Below, one piece after another: positions 1 to 12,700 of a stretch of DNA of 64,000 nt. A program made the position numbers and the translations under genes. Numbering within the stretch: position 1 is the stretch's first letter; every line of letters starts with the position of its first letter. Under the pieces are notes generated by a model. That model was not told the origin of the DNA and made no database searches. It saw nothing but the letters and a program-made list of their open reading frames with translations. The stretch lies in assembly GCA_018873225.1 (NCBI GenBank), contig JAEILZ010000001.1:5890001-5954000 (forward strand), given 5' to 3'. Source of the DNA: [Phialemoniopsis] sp. UDSM-2020 (Eukaryota > Ascomycota > Sordariomycetes > Thyridiales > Thyridiaceae).

Positions 1-3000
1 CCCGTGAAGTTAAGTGAAATGAAATGAAATAAAATGCAGGCAGACAGCTGGCCAAGAAGCACATATGAGAGATAGAGAAAGGGAGTCAGCCACACACCTG
101 GCTCTGCAAGCAACGGAAAACCGTAAGATGCAGGCTATGAGGAACGCCCTGTTCAAGCGGGCGGACCGGGTCGTCGAGATGATATCGACAACAACGAGGC
201 CAATTGAACGAATCGGCCAGTAGCGACGCGAGGAGAAGGGCGTTGCGGGCGTCGTCGATGATTGTTCTCCGCAGGCAGGGAGAATCACGGGACTGGGAAG
301 AATGCCCAATAACGTCGACGAGAGTGAAGCTCGCGATGATGATAGGCCTCTGTCTAGGCGGCGATGCGATTAGGTCGAATGAGTCGCGACAAGGTAGGCT
401 CGCGTGCTGATTTGTCGAAAAAGAGTCTGGGGATCTCTTTTTCTATTTGCGCGGATGGGTCCAGCGTCTGGATGGAGGAAGATGGCTGGCTGGGATTTTT
501 CTTGGGCGGTGGGTAGGCGGGTTGGCGGCCTTTCTTAACAAATGGGCTGCGACACGAAGCGACAGGGATCTTGGCTGGTATTGCCTGGGTCTGCCTGGGT
601 CTGTCTTCTCCGGTTGTCGCAAAAGAGGCAGCTAGAGAATCCGGCTGAGCTGGGGGACCCACTGGCAGTCAAAATTGGATGTTTCCACGTTCGGGATTAT
701 CGCAATTGTGACAAGAAAACAACGTGTGGGTGCGTCGAGTCCAACGGACCGAAGAAAAGCGGTAAACGACGACGACAACGGACGACGCGGTGCAGTGCAG
801 GTACCTTTCTTGGTAGGCTCGTTAGCGCTTCAGCCGTAGTGAAGGAAGAGTGCTGGTATTGCTTGGTGCGCTGGCCTGGCGGTCACGTCACAGGTGGTCA
901 GAAAGGAAATGGGCTGGGCGGGTGAGCGGGGTTGTTGGGTTGCTGTGCACGTATGCGCGCAAGCCTGTGTGCGTGCGTGTGTGTGTGCTTTTTGTCGCGC
1001 GTCGCAGGAGCTGAGACTGCTTAACTTACTGTTCTTCTGCTGATGCTGCTTTTATCGCGCAAAGCCGTGCAGGCCGAGTCTGGTGGGCTGTCGTCACTCT
1101 TTTTTGGAGCAGACAAGCCTCGTTCTCTCGTCGCGTCTCGCCCTCGTGGGTTTTGCGGTTTGCGACGCGATGCTGATTGGGTCGCTGCGGGAGCGTTTTC
1201 CTCTCGTCAATCTGGTCTGGTTACTGGTTGAAAGGCGATGATTTGATGGAAAAGGTGGCCGTGTGGACCGAGAGAATGGGTGGTTGATTGGTTGTTGGGG
1301 GGAGAGTCGAGGGGAAGAGACGAAAGGTGATTTGAGGGCGGACAAGACTCTTTTAACGTTTGTGACTGGCTGCTTCGGCCCTGGACCACCAAGACAAGTG
1401 GGGCCACCCATTTTCTCACTCTTGCGAGCGGGCCACCACATCTCGAGTCCCTTCCTCGCTCGTGTCTCTCTCTCTGGGCCTCACCAAGCTCATTAATCCC
1501 TACAATGAGCAGGTACCATCCCATCATCCACGGCATCTATCTTCGCTCTCTACGCACTCTCGCTTCTCCCTGCTCCCCGAATCCCTGTTGCCATCCCGTG
1601 GCTTGATTGATTTGGGCACCGCGATGGAGGGAGAGTGAAGATACATCCCAACCTCGACTCCGTTTCAGCAAACATTATTATTAGTCATGTAATTTCAACA
1701 CCACCCAAAGCACGCTGAAAAGACACTGTACGCGGTCGCCGATAAAGGAACGGGAGAGCGGTGACGACCCAAAGAAAGAAGTAGTTGCAGGTGAGAATGG
1801 TGGCTGGGCTGGTGGGGGGGCAGAGACAGACACGCGCCCACTCCGGACAGTGCGAAGAACCACTACAGCCGCTCCGCACCCACGCGTTTCTCACTGTACT
1901 CATCCTCGGCGGGCCGAATGTGATTGGTCAAGATGACGTGATGCCACCTGTCGGGTGAAGCGAGTCGCCTTGGTGTAGGTACCTCTCGAATCCAATGCAG
2001 AGACATCCTTCATGCATTTGGAGACGAGGCGGCGCATGGCATGCGAAGGGGAAACATGCCCGAACAAATGTTCCATCACTCAATATTTAATTTGCCGTTC
2101 CCTTCCCTACTTCCCTCTGCCTTCTCTCTCCAGGAGCCTCGCTCCCGGTTACTTGTGCACCCCAAAACGGCCTCTGGCTGGTCCAGATACGAGCAGCCCC
2201 CCTGTCCGTCAGGTCATTGCCATGGAATCTTACCCTTCCCACGTCCCTTTGCCTCTGGCGGACAGAGAGAAGTGATATCGGTCCCGGCGCGGTTCGGCAC
2301 ACGCTAGCTTGCAAAGAGGTACTCACGCACATTGCACAGCGACTCACTTTCCAGCGGGTATCCACGCCCATCACACCCGTGCTGCACGCCACTATCGTAG
2401 TTCATGCACTCGCTGTCAAGTTTGCTGCCTGAGCTTCAGAGTTGGCTGTTGGGTAGGTACTTTGCTGCCAGAATTTTTGCCACGGCGAGAGTACAAGGTT
2501 GCGGCGTCGTCGGCAACATGGCTTGTGCTTCTCGAAGCGGGGGAAAAGAGTCCAACCCGGCAGTCGAAGCTACCAGCTTTCGCGCTGGTGCGACGAGGCC
2601 TTTTCCGAGCAAGCCGGAATTTCTGTCCCAAGATGGATCATCTCCAAAGGAACATGAGGGACGGACTGTCTGCTAAATTTAGAGGTTGCTCAATGTGAAT
2701 GAGAGACAGCATGAAAGCCGGACAGGCATCCTCCCTGTGGCGCGTGGTGCGTGAGGTGGCTGGTATCACGTGTGGCATGAAAACCCCCTGCTCCTTGTCA
2801 GGCTTCCTCGCGCCCGACCACCTCCTCGTAAGCAAGAGACCGCAATATTTGTACTTTCGTAAGGCTCAAGTCCGTCCGTGCAAAAGAAAAAAAAAAGGGA
2901 AGAATGCATCGGGAGGCGGTGCTGGAGCCGATCTTGCATCCGAAGCAGGGAAGCATCCTGGGCGGACAACGCATCATTGGTGAAATGTCGGTGTGCAAAA

Positions 3001-6000
3001 ACGGGGTCCTCCGCGTCAGTACCTCTCTTGTTCAGGCCGCTGAGACCGGTCCATGCTCCCCATTCAGCGCACACTTGTGATGCTTAATTGATGCTACTAA
3101 TCATTGCACTCTTGTAACACTGTTCATCTGGTACTAAGGGTACGTACTTCCGCATCTCTTGGTGGTCGAATGATTGGACCAGGATCTCCCAAAATGGCAC
3201 GCCTTGGAGCGACGTGACTGGCTAGGATGTGCAAAAGTCCTTCCCTTTCCAGGCCTTTCCTAGGCAGCCATTGGATCACACTGGATCGCAGGCTCCCATT
3301 TCGGCCAGACATTTTCAGCCTATCATGTCGTCGTCTGCCTCCAAGCAAGATCATCTTTGAAACCTGATGCCCGCGCTTCATCCCACTCCGCCGTGTGCTC
3401 CACTGTGCTTGTCTTGCTGTACTTGCCTGCTTGCCTCGTTGTCTCCGCCACTCAATGACGCGTTTCAATGTCGTCCCGGGGCGTGCTGGCGGCAACGTGC
3501 GCCCTACGCTCCCCGTTCCCCGTGGTCACGCTGCCTCGGCGTGGGCAAAGGACATGAAGTGATCACTGAAGCTGAGTGATGCCCCTGATGTCCCCCAGAT
3601 GGCCCCTAAAACACCTCAGGCACTGGGTGACAATCTCAATACGGGGTATTCCATGCAGATTTACTTGCGGAAAAGGGTAGGTAACAAGGTCTCAACAGGT
3701 GTGAGTGCAACCATATCTAGGGATGTTCGGTCTCTCGAAGTGTCCATCAGAAAATATTGTTATAGTGCCTATTCTAGTTGTAGATTCATATGCAATTCAA
3801 GGTAATGGTCGCTGTCTCACAGACTGTTTGACTTGTGAATAACCTTGCCAGCTTTATCCCGTATGGTGCCCGAGTGTCTGACTATCACCCGTACGCAACG
3901 AGAAGACGGGGACGATGAGCCCCTGTCCATGCATCCAACCCATAAGTGACTGCCATCAACTCGAAGACCAGATGGCATATGTAGGATTCCTCCTTCCAGA
4001 ACCTGCAAAACCCCTCCCTTCAGACTTTCGCTTGTGTTATTTCGAGGGATCGATATAGTGGGTTTCGAGCGTACAATTGTCGCAACGGGCGTGGGAGCAG
4101 CCAGTACCGAGGCACATGGGAGTCGAATCCTTGCGCATCATACCGAAGCCGCATTGGCACTGCTAGCACGTTCAGAACACTAACAGAGTTCGGCCGAGGA
4201 TGGAAAGAAATTGTGAAGAGACCAAGAGGGGCCGTACACATTTCCAGGAGACAACCGCCACAAGTTTCGCTGTCTCGTTCCCGGAGGCTTGTAATGCTCC
4301 ACCACCCGTCGGCGCTATAGTTGACATATTTATGTATAGCGGAAACTGTTTCGTCAATGCGTGACCATTCCTCGATTATCAGTCTTTGAGTTGTGGAGCG
4401 AGTTGCAAAATCAGAAGTGACAGCCTCGTCCGTAGGTGATCCAGTCGTCGAGGGTAGAAATCATCAAGTCAGAGATCCGGTGAAAACAGCACGACTTCCC
4501 CCGCCCAGATATCGGGTGTTAATATCTCAAAAATGCATATCTTAACAGTCGAAGGCGGGTGTGAGTGTGGTCACTTGATCCCCTTTATGACGGATTCGCA
4601 CATCTTGATTCAAGCAGGATCAGATAACATGATCAAATGCCGAAATTACATCCGTCATAATGATACCACGCGTCTTCATTCTATTGGCAACTTGAACAGC
4701 AGGCGGGGTGACTCACGCTGCAAAGTATGTGAAACAACAAGGCTGTGGTGGAGTCGCCGCAAGATGTACAAGGAAGCGACATTGTCGTTGAAGGATAGAA
4801 GGCTACCCGTGGTGAGTTTCTGTTCGGTACCTCCCGATGCGGCTCACGCGCCAGAATCGTCCTCCGATGCCAGTAGTGACAAATGGCAGTCGGGACACTC
4901 GCTCATCTGCTTGGTCTTGACCATCTGCCGGCATCCCATCTTCACTGTTTACGGTGCGACAGGCGCAACCCTGTTCCAAAGGTTAAGAAGTCCTGAATCC
5001 ATCTGCACCTGGAAAGATGGGGATCTAGAGAGCTTTCATCATCCTCTTTGCCTATGAATCGTGGAGTTCCTTACGCTGGGGCCTTCCAGGGCTCCAACTC
5101 GTGCCAGACCACCGGCCACATCCGAGGCGGCATGGTCCTACTCCCTGTCTCTCATTGCTCAGTACGTTTTCGTAATATTACGGGGGGGTTCCCTCCCTCA
5201 AGTAATCCATGTAGGAAACACGACCTGCCAAAACCGGAATGCTTGCCTGGCAGTTGGATACACTGACCCAACGGCCATGCTCGTTAGGCTTTCGGGAGGA
5301 GCCGGGGAGAATAAGTACCTCTGTGCCCACCCTGAATTGATACATACAAAGGACATCACCGTGCTTTTCTGCCAAGATTGATGTCAATGGCCCTTCGTAT
5401 ACCAACCAATGCTAATGTAGCGGGAGGTGTATCCTTTTTCACCGCTTGGATCAGGCTCGGTGTTTGGCCAAGAACCGACCAACCATAAGCGTTGCCTGAG
5501 CCGTCCCCATAATAGAGATCAGGCGTGTTCAGGTTTGTCATAGTGGACCTAGTAGTTATTGATTACGTTAGAACGATCTTGAGTGACGTCCATGATGGTC
5601 GATGCTAAAGCTCCAGATGAGCGTCTTCATATGATAATGAAATCAGTTTGTGGTTTTGTTATGCCAGGGCGATAACAAAAAACAAAAAATATGCTAGCTA
5701 CGTCACAGATATCAAACATTGCTATTTCAGGCCTGCAGGTCGTTCGAGTCGCTTTGTCATCCGTCCTGGCAGAATGTGATTCACGAGGCTACTCAGTGGG
5801 GGAATCATCGCACGCTCAGGCTACTGCATTGCAGAGCCATCGCGAATTCTGCGGAGAGGAGGAACAACAATACCACGGAGCCCTTGATCAAGCTTTATAA
5901 TAGATGATAAACTCAAAGTGAGCACAACAGAGCAAGGACCAAATGGTCTAACGGTGAGAATGGGTGGTTAGTCTGATACATGAATTTACGAAAGCCAACT

Positions 6001-7476
6001 CTGAGTTCCTGATAAGGAGTCACTCATTCGAAACCTACTGTTGTATTTTTTTTGGCCCCTTTCCTTTTTGTCGTCTTCGATCTTCTGAATTTTTACACGG
6101 AGATACCGCAAGTAACAAAGTCATTACTTTTGACCCTAAGTCACCGACTGCCCCTTTTGCTGATTGGGATGCCGTCTGTTCTGTATTTGAGTTCTTTTCC
6201 CAAAACATGATGCTATCATCTCATTGACTGCCAGAGTCCACTTCACTGTGAACACCAATGCCCCTTTGAAAACAAAGGAACAACAGAGTTTGGCCGATCC
6301 CGCTCCACACGTAGCCAATTGGAAACGAACAACACGTAGTATTCCCTAGTCTGGGCATGCATGAATGGGATTGTGTCCTAATCTAACTCAGCTTTGTCTT
6401 GGGACTTCGTGAAGTCTTTCCCTTATTTCTTCCTTTCTCGTATATCTGGTCGGTTGGTGGAGAGAATGCCGACTAAATATCTTTCACCCCCGTGGTCGGG
6501 TTCAAATACGGACCCAATTCTGGGCCTTCGGACGTGCGGAGGTCAAGCCTTCGAGCCAGGGGTGGCCAAGTCAGATACCACATCTGTGTTTTCAAGTACT
6601 GAGAACTGTCATTGTGTCTTTGGAACACGGGTATTGTGTTCATTGTGTTGTATAAACTGTGTTGGTGTACTGTATGGCAATTGGTTGTCTAGGCAAGCCG
6701 GTCGATTTTGATCATCTGACCAACTATCTTCCACCCTTTCAGTAGCACCCCTCCGAGTGCCCCCAAAAATTTCAACGAATCAATAAGATGTTACTTGCCC
6801 CGAATCTTTAAGAGTCGTATGTAGCTTACCCGAAGCTTTATAAGACACATGTGTTGTGCACAACGACCATGGCTGCAGCTTAGCGTACCATATAAGCTAG
6901 TTGATGGCTCTAGCCTTGTCGTCGACTGCCTTCGGCTGCAGCCCAGCAGCCTGGAACATGGCCTTTCTCTACGTCATTAGAAGACCGATCAGAGGATCGG
7001 TATCGGGGCTTTTACCTTTCTGCTTGTCCTCACGTTTTCAGTCGCACAGGACCTCTGCTTTGTGCGAACAAATCGCAAGTGCGGAGAACAAAGCCTACAC
7101 AACAGTCAATATCAAAGAAGTCAGTCAAGATTATATAGCAGTAGGATTTACACATAAACAAAGATTTCGCCATCATCAAAGGTTGTGTTCATTGTATTAA
7201 TTTTAGAATGTTATAGTTGTCTGTCTCTTGAGGAGGATTGAAGTTCAGGTGGATGATAGTCACCTATACATGATTGAATTCCCGCACATTATCTTATAGA
7301 ACATGCAATAGGTGCAATGTAAACATGTAGTCACTCAATAAGTCAGTTAATATAGACGGCAGAGATCTTTTCTACCAGATACGCTTCTGTTCATCGATCA
7401 CACTTAAGAAAGCATTCACTTGAAGTGGTTCATTGAGCGAAGGGAAAACGGAAACTCACAGGCTGCCATCCAGTGA
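1..7476. other. Gene-free left flank
   Basis: I see no coding gene here. Open frames are all under about 175 codons, lack recognisable domains and overlap one another on both strands. The first 2.4 kb is GC-richer, with a GT-rich run near 967-987 and pyrimidine-rich runs around 1440-1600 like those of fungal promoters or leaders, so part of it may serve a gene beyond the left edge. From about 3.6 kb to 7.4 kb the sequence is visibly AT-richer with many stops, which could be an old decayed element. I found no terminal repeats or transposase motifs to prove that. Confidence 0.5.
967..987. repeat. Short GT/GC-rich microsatellite
   Basis: A run of GTGTGCGTGCGTGTGTGTGTG character, made mostly of alternating GT with two GC interruptions. 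It is an ordinary simple repeat with no gene attached. Confidence 0.6.
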
Positions 7477-9771
7477 ATGAAAGCCCTTCGTCTGATCCCA
7501 GCATTCGCAGGCTATTGCTGCCATCAAAATCCACATTTAAGGCAATTTCCCTCCTCGCCTTGCCTTTTCATCAAGACTCAACACTACAATCATCGACACC
7601 AAGCAAGAACCTTTCGCAGCTTCAGAACACAGAACTTCGACAACACCATTCGGAACCGCGAGGGCCTTGTCTCTTCTGAACCTACGATATTGTCAAGCGC
7701 GATGACTTCGGAGCCCCCAGAGACGAGCACGATGGCTCGCAGCCTCGAGACTCTTCCTTTCGAGATTCTTGAGCGAATCGCCACCAAGTTCAGCCCGTTT
7801 CCATCAAGCCTACTGAGCTTGGGAATGACAAGCAAAAACATATTCGCCCTTACGATGCCTTTAGCCTTCTCCCATCTCGAGATCGTCGTTTCAACACCGT
7901 ACCAGCTGAAGGCCGACACCGAGCAGCTTCTTGAAATCCTCAAGAAGTATCAAGTCATCAAAGCTGTTCGAAAAATCAAGGTGGTCGGCGTCTACCCGAG
8001 CTGGGAGGAGGGTGACCAGGTTTGCCTTTCTGGACCATGGCGTACGATCGCGAGAACGACTCCCGAGCAAGCCGTCGAGTCCTGGCCGCTCGAACAATGG
8101 GCCGCGATGGTTGAGTGCGGTATCGACATCCACGACGACTTCGACCTCGTTCAGGCCAAGTGGGAGGGATGGGACCGAAGGCCCGAGGAAATTTACACTG
8201 ACGCCTGGTACGGATGGAGCGCGCAGCGCGACACAGAACTCAACCAGACGGGCGCGTGGGAGCCACTCGCAGAACTACTGCGAGAGTCTGGATGCCAGGA
8301 ACTCGTCTTCCGCTACCGGGGAACTTTGCCATCGGTCATCCTGGAAGCTCTACAGGACTCAGAGCCGCGATGCAGCCTTGCGCTGGCCAACGTCGCTGTC
8401 AACAACAAGGACGGTTGGGTGATGGCCTCGCAGGGCAAGCCCGTGATCTCTTACCCATTCCTTTATCGGCTGGAGTTGGGACCGTGCTACGTTCAGAAGA
8501 ACGATTTTGACGACATGGCCAACAATGTGAGCTTGCTTGTAAGCCAGACGCCGGCTGTCAAGGAGCTCAAGGTGTCCTCTGGAAACGGCTCTGATGGGAT
8601 CAACTTGATGATGTGGCATCCCATTGTACAGGATGTCTCTGTCCCCGAGGCTCGGCAGCTGGACTCCTTGTGCTTTCCAGATCTCGAATGCAACACGCAG
8701 TTGCTGTCGGTCTGGCGATATCATTTCGACTTCTCTCTTCTACGTCACCTGGAACTGGGCATGTTCACAGCCTTCTCGACTGGCACCCACGACTACTGGG
8801 GAAACCTGGGCCTGGCCATCCCGAGCCTGCGAAGTCTGGACATCTTCATCGGTCAATCGCCATACATCCTTACATTCTTGGAGCACCTACCGCCTCTCGA
8901 AAAGGTCAAAATGCAGGGACCAGTGTTACTGAAACACGTCTGTGCGATCGAGCACCCTACATTGATGGAACTGGATGTGAGGGACGACCCTAACTTTGGT
9001 AAACTGGCGCTAGATGAGGCCGAAGTCAAGAAGCTCGTCTCCAGTGGCCCCTTGTTGAGACGCCTCGCGATCCCGGTCAAGCGCTCCGTCGAGAATCCAG
9101 ATGAAACCCCGCTGTACCAAGCTCTGGGAGAGCTTCGCCAACTCTATCATCTCAATCTGACACTCAGCTGCGGCTGCGACGGCTTCTTGAGCAGCTCATT
9201 GTCGATCGGCTGGAGAAGCCGGCATGCCGAGTCTGTCCAGAAGACCTTGGCCAACCTGGCAATCGACGAATGCCTTGCGCTTTCGATCTGGGAGACAATT
9301 ACAGAGGCGACACATGGACCCAGTCCTCTTCGGTATCTCCGTCTAACGACTTTCGCACCTTGCAATCCTGGCATGTATCGGGCCTCATTGCTTGACCATC
9401 TTGTCTTTGCCTTCATGGCTCAGACATTCGATGTTATTCCCAGCAGCCTGCTAGGCCACGATAGTCCAGTCGTCAAGGAGATAGGCTATGACCAACGCCA
9501 CGAAGAGGAAGTTGCGGACCAGAATCGGGAGCGGAGAGCCTTGAGGGATGACGTCCTACTGGAAGATGCAGGTCTCATGTATCATTTCCGACAAGTCTGG
9601 CCCGGCGATTGGCCAGTTGAATATTGGAGGTTGAGTTGGCGCAGCTTTCCGCTGCGCAACACGGAGGTCACTACGGGAACGGATGACGATACGGATGACG
9701 ATAGCATCGTCGAGCTGAGTCTCGAGAGCATGGCGGCTGCGGCCAGCGAAAATGTTTGGGACTGGTATTAG
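7477..9771 (+). CDS. F-box / leucine-rich-repeat-like protein
   Basis: The longest frame gives 764 residues with no obvious intron. An F-box-like segment, with the motif LETLPFEILERIA followed by a serine/leucine-rich stretch, lies at about residues 88-130. The rest is a long region rich in short leucine-spaced strands (LRHLELGMF, LRSLDIFI, LMELDVRD), as in fungal F-box/LRR proteins. Such proteins usually act as substrate adaptors of SCF ubiquitin ligases; the target cannot be read from sequence. The C-terminus has an acidic run (TDDDTDDDS) near residue 740. The first 75 codons are basic, lack domain character and read like translated leader, so the true start may be the ATG at 7702, which gives 689 residues and puts the F-box near the N-terminus as is usual. 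It stands alone, and nothing ties it to the metabolite cluster. Confidence 0.8.
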   Translation: MKALRLIPAFAGYCCHQNPHLRQFPSSPCLFIKTQHYNHRHQARTFRSFRTQNFDNTIRNREGLVSSEPTILSSAMTSEPPETSTMARSLETLPFEILERIATKFSPFPSSLLSLGMTSKNIFALTMPLAFSHLEIVVSTPYQLKADTEQLLEILKKYQVIKAVRKIKVVGVYPSWEEGDQVCLSGPWRTIARTTPEQAVESWPLEQWAAMVECGIDIHDDFDLVQAKWEGWDRRPEEIYTDAWYGWSAQRDTELNQTGAWEPLAELLRESGCQELVFRYRGTLPSVILEALQDSEPRCSLALANVAVNNKDGWVMASQGKPVISYPFLYRLELGPCYVQKNDFDDMANNVSLLVSQTPAVKELKVSSGNGSDGINLMMWHPIVQDVSVPEARQLDSLCFPDLECNTQLLSVWRYHFDFSLLRHLELGMFTAFSTGTHDYWGNLGLAIPSLRSLDIFIGQSPYILTFLEHLPPLEKVKMQGPVLLKHVCAIEHPTLMELDVRDDPNFGKLALDEAEVKKLVSSGPLLRRLAIPVKRSVENPDETPLYQALGELRQLYHLNLTLSCGCDGFLSSSLSIGWRSRHAESVQKTLANLAIDECLALSIWETITEATHGPSPLRYLRLTTFAPCNPGMYRASLLDHLVFAFMAQTFDVIPSSLLGHDSPVVKEIGYDQRHEEEVADQNRERRALRDDVLLEDAGLMYHFRQVWPGDWPVEYWRLSWRSFPLRNTEVTTGTDDDTDDDSIVELSLESMAAAASENVWDWY

Positions 9772-12700
9772 ATCACTTGGGACACGGAATAGCATCGCTT
9801 GTAGTTGGGCGTTGAAAGCGCTTAAGTGTTTGGGAAACCTGAGGCGGGACAGTTTGGTTCCACCTATTCTTTGTACGAAACAAGAAGCGCCCACGAGAAG
9901 CAGACTGTTCACTAGAGGATACCCGATGAAGGGCCTATCAAGTGAGCAGTCGATGTACAACTATTGATACATTTTGGAACCTTCCTTTATGAAACGAACA
10001 TGGTAATCTCCTGAGATGTTCAGAAACCAGCACGGCTAGTGAAGACAAGTGACAAGATAATGACCAGCTCTGGCTACGAGCAGTCAACGGAGACAAAGAC
10101 ACTTCGGCCCACTGGGCTGTAACTACTTGCAATCCTCGACACGAGTCATAGAAAGCGGGAGGTAGTTCAGTTAGTCATCAAAGCACGCATGCACGTAAGT
10201 GGAAGTCTCTGACTTGTTTGCCTTCGTAACACTTGCATAACTCTCTTTTAACCCGGCAACGCCTTCAGGCTCCGAGGAAAAACTTGATCGTCACACTGCT
10301 ATGGAACTTCGACTCGGTCAATACTAGGTAATATCAAGAATAGGAATAAAGGGGTTCATTGCATGCTTGCCTCGCGTCATCGGTCTACTACGGCGTGGGC
10401 TTATCTTCGCTCCTTAGGAATAGAACAGCCAGTTGAGCCGAAGACTATCCATTCCAGATGCCATTGCTATTTCAAGACTTCGGCGGAGTCACTGGAAGTT
10501 CTACCTTCTTAGGCCAGGAAGATCTGAATCTCGCCCATCATCTCTTGGGAGCCTTAATATCACAATAATTTGAACAAGTAGTGCAACCCTACCCATGCCT
10601 GTCCTATCGGAACTCAGTGTTTGGCGGAGGAACGACCCCCTCGGCTCCGAACCGCTTCTATTTCGAGGAGCGTATCGATTACCACACTGGCTACCAGACC
10701 CTGGCTCCACGATGTGAATGGCGATGGGAAGGGCATCATATCCCGTAGAATCGTCCAGAGTGGTCTTTGGCCTGATCGTAAAAGAACATACGGCTGGGCG
10801 TGCGCCGAGGGGCGCCGGGGTCTGGTCGACATACCTGGATAGAATGACGCTCAAGTTTGCAGCCAGCATCTATCTGTAAGTGTACGCACGCAAGAGAAAA
10901 CACTCGCTCACAAATGCCATGCCTGTTTGTCTAGCAATCCCTGAACCCTGCGTGCATGACACAGCGTCGTCAGATCTCACATGTCGGAATCTATTCATAT
11001 CCTCAAACACAACAACTACGCTACCGAGGCTACGGGCAAAGTAGCGGGTGCGTGATAATGCATCGAACATCGGTCGACATCCGGGTAGATTTCCAGTGAA
11101 AGAGTTCAGCTGGGCACGTGGGCTTGCTATTGTGATTTCGTTGTCAATTGCTATGAATAACTCCAGACCTTGGGGGGCGGCGGATGGCGGGATGCACGGC
11201 TGCGGCACACTGCAACGTTGAAACATCATCACTCAGCTTGTTCAGCTTCACGCACGTCATTTGCATCTATGTATAGAATTCAGCAATGGAGTCTCAAATA
11301 ATGGCGAGCTGGGAAGCAGAGAGTGTTGCCCAAAGCAGTATCAAGAGGATCAACAAACGGCTCCATTTAAGCTTGTTTTCAGCTTCACGTGGGGAGCCGT
11401 TGCTATGAATAGAAGTGATGGGTTGCGGCCACGTTTCAGTCAGGCAAGATCAACGACAGCTTCTCGCAAATGACCCCAGCTAAGCTTACCGTTTCTCTGG
11501 AAAACGGTCGGTCATCATGCACAATCACGTGTAAGCTGAGCGCACAGAAAGCGAATCGTGTGGTGAGAGTTTCTGGTCTGATGTCACGTTCATGGCCTTT
11601 TGCTGGAGCGTCGCACTGCTTCGCACCAGAAGACACAAGACGGGCATTTGATTCGAGTGCATGGCGGGAGTGGCGGTGTGTTTTGGAGAGATGGGATACC
11701 CGTCTTACACATGCAAGCACTTGATGCGGCCCGGCCGGCTGCGGGCGGGCTGCTGGCTGGTGCATGAACTGCGGCAAAAAAGCAAGAGGCATAGAAGACA
11801 CACCCGACCCAAGAGACAGTACACGTAAGATCATAAAACACAAGCTGGCTCGTAGTCTTGAGGTTGTGCTCACAAACGACGGCAATACGAGAAAGCACTG
11901 GAAACAGTGGCAAAATTGATCCATGGATCAATGGATGCAGCAGTTTGATGCTAGCGACTCAAGTCTGGCTGTGTTGGAGGGAGGGTGCAGGGCATGCGTC
12001 GCTGGAACTAGGGGTCTTTAGGGAGGGGGCGTGCCCTGAACGTCCCCTAAGCCAGTGCTAAAGGATGCCTAGGTGGTGGATGGGTGGGCGACACTCGAGT
12101 CGCGGCATGGCCTTTTCCGGTGCAAAGGATGATGGCATTTCGTCCATGGCAATTTCCCAAATCCCCATGCAGACCAGAATAGGTACTCTCCCCTAAAAGC
12201 AGGTAGGGTCTGATACGTTATGACATTCAGGGTCTCTTATTTCCCGCTTCTCACGATGATTGTCGGGGGGGTTGCAATCTGGCGCAAGCCACAATTTCAT
12301 TAGCCCGGTGCTTGCTTATGTCCAACACGCCCCCTTTTGTGTCCCCCTACTGGAGGGACTGCATGGGGGAGCACGACGGCTGCTACGGAGGGGTCTTTTG
12401 GCTGTTACACCCCCTATCCTGAACACCGATATTGACAGCATGGAACAGGGTTCCCTTGAGGGGCTGTGGACGGGATCCTGAAACGACCTATGATGTCAGA
12501 GCGAGCCGGGCGTGAGAAACGCAGATTCAATAGGCAGGGTACCGACAAAGAAATCCAGTGGGGTTCCGTACATACGGAGAAAGTACTGCAGATACATGAA
12601 TACTTCAGACACGGAACGATTGAGAGAGTAAGGAATGGACGGTGAGAACCGACCTCGCCTGTGTTTGAGAAAATCGGGTCGAATGCCTGCGCGGCGTGTA

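Noticed and set aside
4533..5057. 174-codon open frame on the + strand
   Set aside because: No family resemblance, in a region full of random overlapping frames.
5178..5541. Two adjacent minus-strand frames that could be one frameshifted protein
   Set aside because: Neither fragment shows a recognisable domain and no splice pair joins them convincingly.
5937..6052. Possible tRNA or SINE: TGGTCTAACGGT resembling an A box, ATTCGAAAC resembling a B box, followed by a run of T
   Set aside because: The T arm and acceptor stem do not pair and the box spacing is wrong for an ordinary tRNA, so only chance similarity remains.
8214..8993. Several long frames overlapping the F-box gene on both strands
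   Set aside because: They are shadows of the coding frame and lack domains.
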